54,879 nt of DNA from JAGLQA01 sp023135565 (GTDB lineage: Bacteria > Acidobacteriota > Aminicenantia > UBA2199): contig DAOWCY010000016.1 of assembly GCA_030639305.1 (NCBI GenBank), positions 1 through 54,879 on the forward strand. Direction: 5' to 3'. Under the pieces are notes generated by a model. That model searched no databases and was not told where the DNA came from. It saw nothing but the letters and a program-made list of their open reading frames with translations. Of this stretch, positions 53,801 through 54,879 are shown in pieces (the first letter of the stretch is position 1; each line of letters starts with the position of its first letter). Made by a program: the position numbers and the translations under genes.

Positions 53801-53975
53801 CCACAGTCTCGATATCCCTGCTCTTGTTTTTTTTCGGCCATTCCCGGGTAATCAAATCAGCAGTGCGATTGGCCCAACGATTCAACTCCTCATAAGTATA
53901 AGATTGTTTGCCAAACTTAACGGCAGTACTAGCGGCTCTTTTTTCTACCTGTTCTTCAAATCTTTTTATCAGCAT
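41802..53975 (-). CDS. Hybrid NRPS/PKS: A1-T-KS-AT-KR-DH-T-C-A2-T-C
   Basis: A 4057-residue megasynthase. A1 (about 2-505) starts without a C domain; its code by eye is D-G-Q-S-I-L-V-V-N, unassigned. T1 has S554. KS (about 614-1040): C779, H915, H953. AT (about 1135-1440): S1256 and H1352-A-F-H, malonyl type. KR (about 1540-1995): GGLGGIG 1799-1805, Y1958. DH (about 2035-2320): H2073-R-I-G-G-N-S-V-L-P and D2240. T2 has S2442. C has N2629-H-I-V-C-D-G (first His replaced). A2 (about 2956-3486): code D-I-L-Q-M-G-M-V-W, Gly-like. T3 has S3553. The final C has H3739-H-I-V-S-D-G. The tail is E-E-E-E-D-F-F-L. KR precedes DH, unlike the usual cis-AT order. ATG 53975 lies 4 nt after the previous stop codon, with AAAAGGAG upstream; a TTG at 54002 is an alternative. 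Confidence 0.94.
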   Translation of the reverse strand: MLIKRFEEQVEKRAASTAVKFGKQSYTYEELNRWANRTADLITREWPKKNKSRDIETVGLLLDHGPVMIAAILGTLKAGKAYVPISTDYPEKRISYMLSNSESSLILSSSAHERRAKQLAAANKIDFVNIEAAAERGLSEENPHREDIEDRVAYIMYTSGSTGWPKGVVQTHSNATYYIRNWTRVFSITASDRMTLFSSFCHDGSVQDMFGALHNGAALYPFDMRSREESVNLSDFLIEEKITIWHSVPSLFTFFAGTLDGRYEFKGLRFILLGGEAVREHEVNMFKEFFPYSTLANVYGQTESSVNSICLIGSKDAYQKPLIGEPLDETQVFVVDKEGEEVDELQVGEILVGSRYITPGYWKNPEESEKRFTPDEELGTLYWTGDQGRLLLDGSIEFMGRKDRQVKIRGFRVEVGEIESRLLQQKKVEEAVVLAKVDEKEGAYLCAYIVPRKPGTGEDDVFTISEMREYLTKELPDYMVPSYLVRLEKMPLTQSNKIDRKGLPEPGHIRPRLGVTYAAPAGSLEKDISKVWKEVLKLDKVGINDNFFDLGGTSFNILNIVAGLKEVLAREFPVVALFRYPTISSFAGYLEGEGKKTGSAGKIRAVKKLRSTSPDVAVIGMAGRFPGAGDIAAFWENLKAGVESISFFTTGELAERGVDRKLLQDPAYVKAKGVLEDIEYFDASFFNYSPVEARMMDPQLRILHESCWEALEDAGYDPGSYEGSIGLYAGNAPNQYWSVLSYINRKEGLDTGFLNSNYSTKVSYKLDLRGPSLIVQTACSTSLVAIHLACRGLIDGECDMALAGGVSINLPDKEGYLYREGMILSPDGHCRAFDAAAGGTVFGNGAGIVVLKRLEDAVGDGDTISAVIKGSAINNDGSRKVGVTAPSVEGQAEVITAARQAAGVDPGTIGYIEAHGTGTILGDPIEIEALKLTFDTGKKGNCGIGSVKTNVGHLNAASGVTGFIKAVLSLKHRLLPPTLHFDTPNPRIDFEDSPFSVVKELTEWKTGPLSPGQAVVPLRAGVSAFGIGGTNAHVVLEEWQSDKIAAGEGLETGGRPYKLILLSARTPSALDKMSENFARHLKENPGIDIADAAYTLQLGRKAFKHRRMLVSSTSSEVPEKLLQAPGAVAQEGKKAVIFMFPGQAAQYVDMARELYESEPGFREEMDRCFEILKESGLDIKAILYPEQQKQHPAAPASEPDKPDKSNSSVSSVPSVANSDPINNTEIAQPLIFAVQYALAKQLMSWGIEPYALIGHSIGEYAAACLSGVFSLPDALGLVVLRGKLMQGLPSGSMLSVPLPEEELRPLLKKKLSLAAVNSPVHCVVSGAHEDIDAFAGQLKEAGHEGRKLHTSHAFHSQMMEPILEEFRQAVSRVTLNKPGIPYVSNVGGGWISLEEAQDPAYWARHIRSAVRFNDGILELLKAEKPIFVEIGPGRTLSTFVKQHKDKQEAQKVIHLIKHPREKESDSLFLLSKLGQLWLYGVKIDWRSFHGAGKRRRIPLPTYPFERQRYWLEGNPYKIGAGQPVAAPEKKKAGGRKTDMADWFYVPTWEQAPLIQQQSEKEDQPVTGLFFGDDSSLSSRLWARLKQEAPGLATVRAGQGFAALKDNEYTIDPGSEADYLKLLESLDLPGDLPLRIVHSWNAAPSGQEPVAGSAAQEFDSFDSAQDRGFYSLLNLSRAIGKLNMKQSLEILVITSEVQAVRGDEVLSPGKATVMGAVQVVSREYPQIRCRTIDIESSAASSEADEGSIENLLSEITAGVPDMHTAYRGKQRWKRTFKAERIGPAQQEAVIKEKGVYLVTGGLGGIGLVLAEFLAESYNARLILTDFSPLPAREEWQERLESGDETGSIYHKISQVLQLESYGAEVAVFSADAADMEQMETVVSRAEKRFGPVNGVIHAAGIAGGGLIQIRAKELSEKVFAPKVKGAIVLDAIFRDRQLDFMMLCSSISSVLAPVGQVAYAAANAYLNAYAQRRTLAGKGFTSAISWDNWSQVGMAVDATARLSGQENMQTPGKSEINQKFFGGSRGAIFQKSPPRRRRQEIDHPLFTGYEIEENGREIFVSHLDVKKHWVLDEHRIGGNSVLPGTAYLEMARAAFEKHAAGKVFELRDVYFLSPLVVGEEEEKEVLTVLEKAGEDYNFSIVSRRGAGREEWIEHARGKAAVLGKTKAKRHDLEALKAECEETINYDPAAYNGESGAMIFGPRWNNVRQVDFGQNQCLGFLELPGEFAAEIDRYKLHPALLDTATTLLRIRMSEEERGSFLPFAYKKITIRAAVPAGVYCYVRAAGSDRAAKGLRRYHITLMDEKGLEIVEIEDFTLKQLKTGAAKSERPAALPQALQDGISSAEGVEIFRRILAGGSLPHVVVSTGDLFERIKRSGITPRLIGLAEQAAATSSGALHSRPELSTAYVPPDTKTEKTLAAIWQEMLGIDKVGTVDDFFELGGDSLKAIAFGGRIHKETDTEVPITEFFNRPTIKELAEFIEDSSDSSILHTIENVEEKEYYPMSAGQRRLYVLQELHKESIGYNIPTVFKVVGNIDRERFEASIGGLIRRHESFRTSFEIAAGEPVQVIRDPDHIEFAIEYYETGSKAKDEEIEKISKAFVRPFDLSCAPLLRVGLIELEKTEHILMIDVNHIVCDGSSTMIFLEEFIRSYLGQEHPPLKIRYKDFAGWANSPEAADLRKKQENFWLGQFAGEIPVLNLPLDFVRPALQSFTGKRLKFTLSEQETGALKAAAGKEEVTLYMLLLAIFNVLFMKLSGQEDIIIGTPTAGRRHPDLLPVIGMFVNTLALRNYPRSDRNFRDFLNELKERTLAAFENQEYQFEELVGKIEVGRDTGRNPLFDVLFRMLNYILPQGEKVKGKSVPLKLEGYEYDPRKASLDLDIAVIDSGNTILFSVDYCTELFKGETVERFLGYFRMIVSSIPHILENDLRLAGIEIMSEAKKKQVMVEFNDTEVDYPRHKTIHGLFEQQAASAPDHTAITGPFLGGGQVSLTYKQLNESAQNLAGILASKGVKPGVIAGLMVERTVAMMVGILGILKTGGAYLPIDPEYPQVRIKYVLDKSGASLLLTQQDLLDSFENLDFEKEVLDINGVYLYESGKNKAAAPAPAVDPTGLAYVIYTSGSTGNPKGVAIEHRNVVNFVKGMTGLIDFVPGKTILALTTISFDIFVLETLLPLLCGIKIVLAGEIEQKDPQAMARVLTKNRVDMLQVTPSRLNLLLSSDEQLTCLQGLAEIMVGGEAFPERLFDSLKKNFRGRIFNMYGPTETTVWSAVKELTGIEKINIGSPIANTQVFIVDKNNRPQPPGIAGELLIGGDGVGRGYLNNPELTAEKFQLDFYRSDKSYKPYKTGEGAAHPPSKGLAAYSSTYTNHPSPITLYRTGDLARWLPSGEIDFLGRLDYQVKIRGFRIELEEIEDRLLSHAGIGEAVVLARGDEVADKYLCAYLVGDEIPGSPALHDYLKIALPDYMIPSYFVNMEELPLTPNGKIDRSALPEPRLETSGEYAAPRDALEKKLAEIWTKVLYEGIRQEVGESKELQTEDDTRDFSIGIDDNFFRLGGQSLRAAAVAARTQEILHVSLPLAEVFKTPTIRALAEYIRGSAAVEFRTIEPASKKEYYPLSSAQKRVFIFQQTHPESTAYNMPEVITLREAVDTEKLAGTFKQLIARHGSLRTSFSMLEDQPVQMVHDDVPFTIEHDSTPGKAVLKHSAIEKKIRNFIRPFDLSQAPLLRVGLLETGKQEHILLFDTHHIVSDGVSLRILVEDFIELYNGKELAVLPLQYEDFSEWQNKNLDSDSLKKQADYWLNRFKGEIPVLDLPLDYPRPPVQRFEGRTIFAEIETGMRTKLVDLSVQNDVTLYMFLLAAFNILLSKYTGQKDIIVGSPVAGRNYPGLENIVGMFINLLLMRNNPGEEKSFVDFLQAVKSNTVQAFDNRDYPFDHLYMQLDLKKEAGRNPLYEVVFALENVGRESDTDAPAQKQAAYGYSNSAIKTDLRLGVLERGDKIILKLSYSSVLFKEETAGKMLQHYIEILDQVITNIDIKLKDIKASHDFITIKPSVLREEEEDFFL
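43864..43990. repeat. Repeat-derived insert in A2, between core motifs A6 and A7
   Basis: The plus strand has TGATTGGTGAGGGGTGATTG-type units (43870-43890), a GGGTGCGCCGCACCC near-palindrome (43930-43944), then GGCTTATAGGACTTATCGGA-type units (43959-43978). All are in frame between LTAEKF and YRTGDLARW, lengthening the loop by about 40 residues. Partly the same units occur in A7 (16528-16620). Confidence 0.6.
47862..47927. repeat. Variant hairpin element inside the KR-DH linker
   Basis: It starts TTGCCTCCGGCGG and ends AAAACTTTTG like the 59-bp element, but the middle is a long hairpin: arms CGAGGGGGGC (47875-47884) and GCCCCCCTCG (47899-47908) with a T/A-rich loop that can pair further. It is read in frame in the megasynthase as N-Q-K-F-F-G-G-S-R-G-A-I-F-Q-K-S-P-P followed by four Arg. 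Confidence 0.8.
48981..49017. repeat. Short repeat-like segment in the KR region
   Basis: The plus strand has CTGTCGAAACTGTCGAATTCC flanked by CCTGGGC on both sides, read in frame as E-F-D-S-F-D-S-A-Q-D-R-G in the structural part of the KR. It looks like an in-frame remnant of a dispersed TTCGACAG-type repeat. Support is composition only. Confidence 0.35.
50331..50384. repeat. Microrepeats in the AT domain of the large megasynthase
   Basis: CACAGAGG is repeated at about 9-bp spacing (50331-50356), then GGACTTATCGGGCTTATCGGG (50361-50381). They are read in frame as S-S-V-S-S-V-P-S-V-A and K-P-D-K-S before an otherwise conserved AT segment. The AT at 18595-23202 lacks most of this insert but shares S-V-A-N-S-D-P-I-N-N. 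Confidence 0.55.
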
Positions 53976-53979
53976 ATGC

Positions 53980-54879
53980 CTACGTTTTGCTCCTTTTCTC
54001 AAATTTCCGCTTCTTCCGCTTCTTTCCCGCGGATCGATAGGCTTCCAGGCTGCCGCCGGGATTGGCGGTGAAATAATCTACCATTTTGATATATTGATTA
54101 ACCATATACTCGACCGTTTCCGGTGCGAATATTTTTTTCTTATAAGCCCAATGTATTTCGATACTGCTGCTGTATTCGGTTATATAGGCTTCGATATCGA
54201 ATTTAACATCCTGCGCCTGTTCGATGTGATAGGGCGCAAACGCCTCCGAAGGCCCGGAAAGCACCTTTCCGCCAAAGTTGATCATATTAATGGAAGCGGG
54301 AATATCCGGGTAACGGGTGCCGAATTCTTCAAATACCTTCTCTAAAGGATAGGTTTGATATTGAAGCGTCTCGATAATTTCCCTGTTACACTGTGAAAGC
54401 GATTCAATAAAAGGCTGCTGCCCATTTACCCGGGTCTTGAAGATAACACTGTTGACAAACATGCCGATAATGTCGTGCAGCGAGGGATGGTCCCTGCCGG
54501 CGGCAATGATAGAACAGGACACCTCTTCCTGGCCGGAAATACGGGATAAAAACAGGATATATATAGAAAGCAGTAGGGAAAACACCGTAGCCTGCTCCTT
54601 TTCCGCCAGTCGTCTTAACCGCCCGGTAATATCACTATCCACCATGCACTTGTAAGCAGCGCCGCTGTTGTCCTCGCGGTATTGGGGCCAATCCGCCGGT
54701 AATTGCAGCGCCGCTGCGCCCCCTGCCAGTTTTTCCTTCCAAAAAAGATGGGCTTCCCGGCCCGGCGCATCCTCTAACCAACCATTATGCCAGGAGGCAA
54801 AGTCCTTGTATTGCAAAGTTAGGGGCAGCGACTCCTCTTCCCGGCCCTGCCGGAAACTTTCGTATAACCGGTTAAACTC
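53980..54879 (-). CDS. Upstream NRPS, C-terminal condensation domain (partial)
   Basis: The frame is open to the window edge and gives about 299 residues, the C-terminal lobe of a condensation domain. It starts with E-F-N-R-L-Y-E-S-F and Q-Y-K-D-F-A-S-W-H, then the typical G-Q-E-x-x-x-C-S-I-I-A-A-G-R-D-H-P and I-I-G-M-F-V-N-S. The HHxxxDG motif would lie outside the window. It ends in a basic tail (G-K-K-R-K-K-R-K-F-E-K-R), unlike the acidic D-F-x-[FL] tails, and the next protein starts directly with an A domain, so this junction is of a different type. A TTG inside the frame (54816) is not a real start, because the C-domain sequence continues upstream of it. Confidence 0.9.
   Translation of the reverse strand, partial: EFNRLYESFRQGREEESLPLTLQYKDFASWHNGWLEDAPGREAHLFWKEKLAGGAAALQLPADWPQYREDNSGAAYKCMVDSDITGRLRRLAEKEQATVFSLLLSIYILFLSRISGQEEVSCSIIAAGRDHPSLHDIIGMFVNSVIFKTRVNGQQPFIESLSQCNREIIETLQYQTYPLEKVFEEFGTRYPDIPASINMINFGGKVLSGPSEAFAPYHIEQAQDVKFDIEAYITEYSSSIEIHWAYKKKIFAPETVEYMVNQYIKMVDYFTANPGGSLEAYRSAGKKRKKRKFEKRSKT

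Noticed and set aside
53980..54816. A separate gene starting at TTG 54816
   Set aside because: The frame stays open to the window edge, and the preceding 21 codons are good condensation-domain sequence, so it is the end of a larger NRPS.

Overview
The window is one end of a large hybrid NRPS/PKS biosynthetic locus. Almost everything is on the minus strand, so the assembly line reads from right (54.9 kb) to left. The combination of an FtsX/MacB-type permease, several radical-SAM and B12-type enzymes, a U32 protein and abundant dispersed hairpin repeats suggests an uncultured anaerobic bacterium. Candidatus Aminicenantes or a relative is my best guess from general gene style, not from any database match.

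Assembly line, in order of transcription. (1) 53980-54879: C-terminal part of an upstream NRPS ending in a condensation (C) domain. (2) 41802-53975: A1-T-KS-AT-KR-DH-T-C-A2-T-C. (3) 39910-41640: stand-alone B12/radical-SAM enzyme. (4) 35796-39884: half-C-A3-T-E. (5) 31160-35740: C-A4-T-C. (6) 23441-31114: half-C-A5-T-C-A6-T, with a radical-SAM plus B12-binding block inserted inside A5. (7) 18595-23202: KS-AT-T-C. (8) 14518-18570: half-C-A7-T-R (reductive release). Specificity codes read by eye suggest A2 Gly, A3 Asn (then epimerised to D-Asn), A4 Asn, A5 Thr, A6 Gly; A1 and A7 are unresolved. Both AT domains carry the malonyl-type HAFH motif.

Downstream accessory block (875-14275). It starts with a U32-family Fe-S protein and a HemW-like radical SAM. 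A compact deoxyaminosugar cassette follows: 3,5-epimerase, NAD-dependent reductase, DegT aminotransferase, NDP-hexose 2,3-dehydratase and glycosyltransferase. The block ends with an FtsX-type permease and a fusion of an S12 (beta-lactamase fold) peptidase with a cyclic-peptide ABC exporter. The peptidase has the ClbP/XcnG-like layout and the line contains a D-Asn module, so I infer a prodrug that is cleaved after D-Asn during export.

Most unusual points: the radical-SAM/B12 block inside an adenylation domain; a consistent split-junction system in which a C domain ending in an acidic [DE]-F-x-[FL] C-terminus is followed by a protein starting with an N-terminally truncated C domain; the same C-terminal tail on the stand-alone radical SAM and the U32 protein; and dispersed hairpin elements captured in frame inside two megasynthases.

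Left edge (1-845): the first codons of a REP-associated (RAYT/IS200-like) transposase on the minus strand, and a short AraC-type regulator on the plus strand that converges on the operon.
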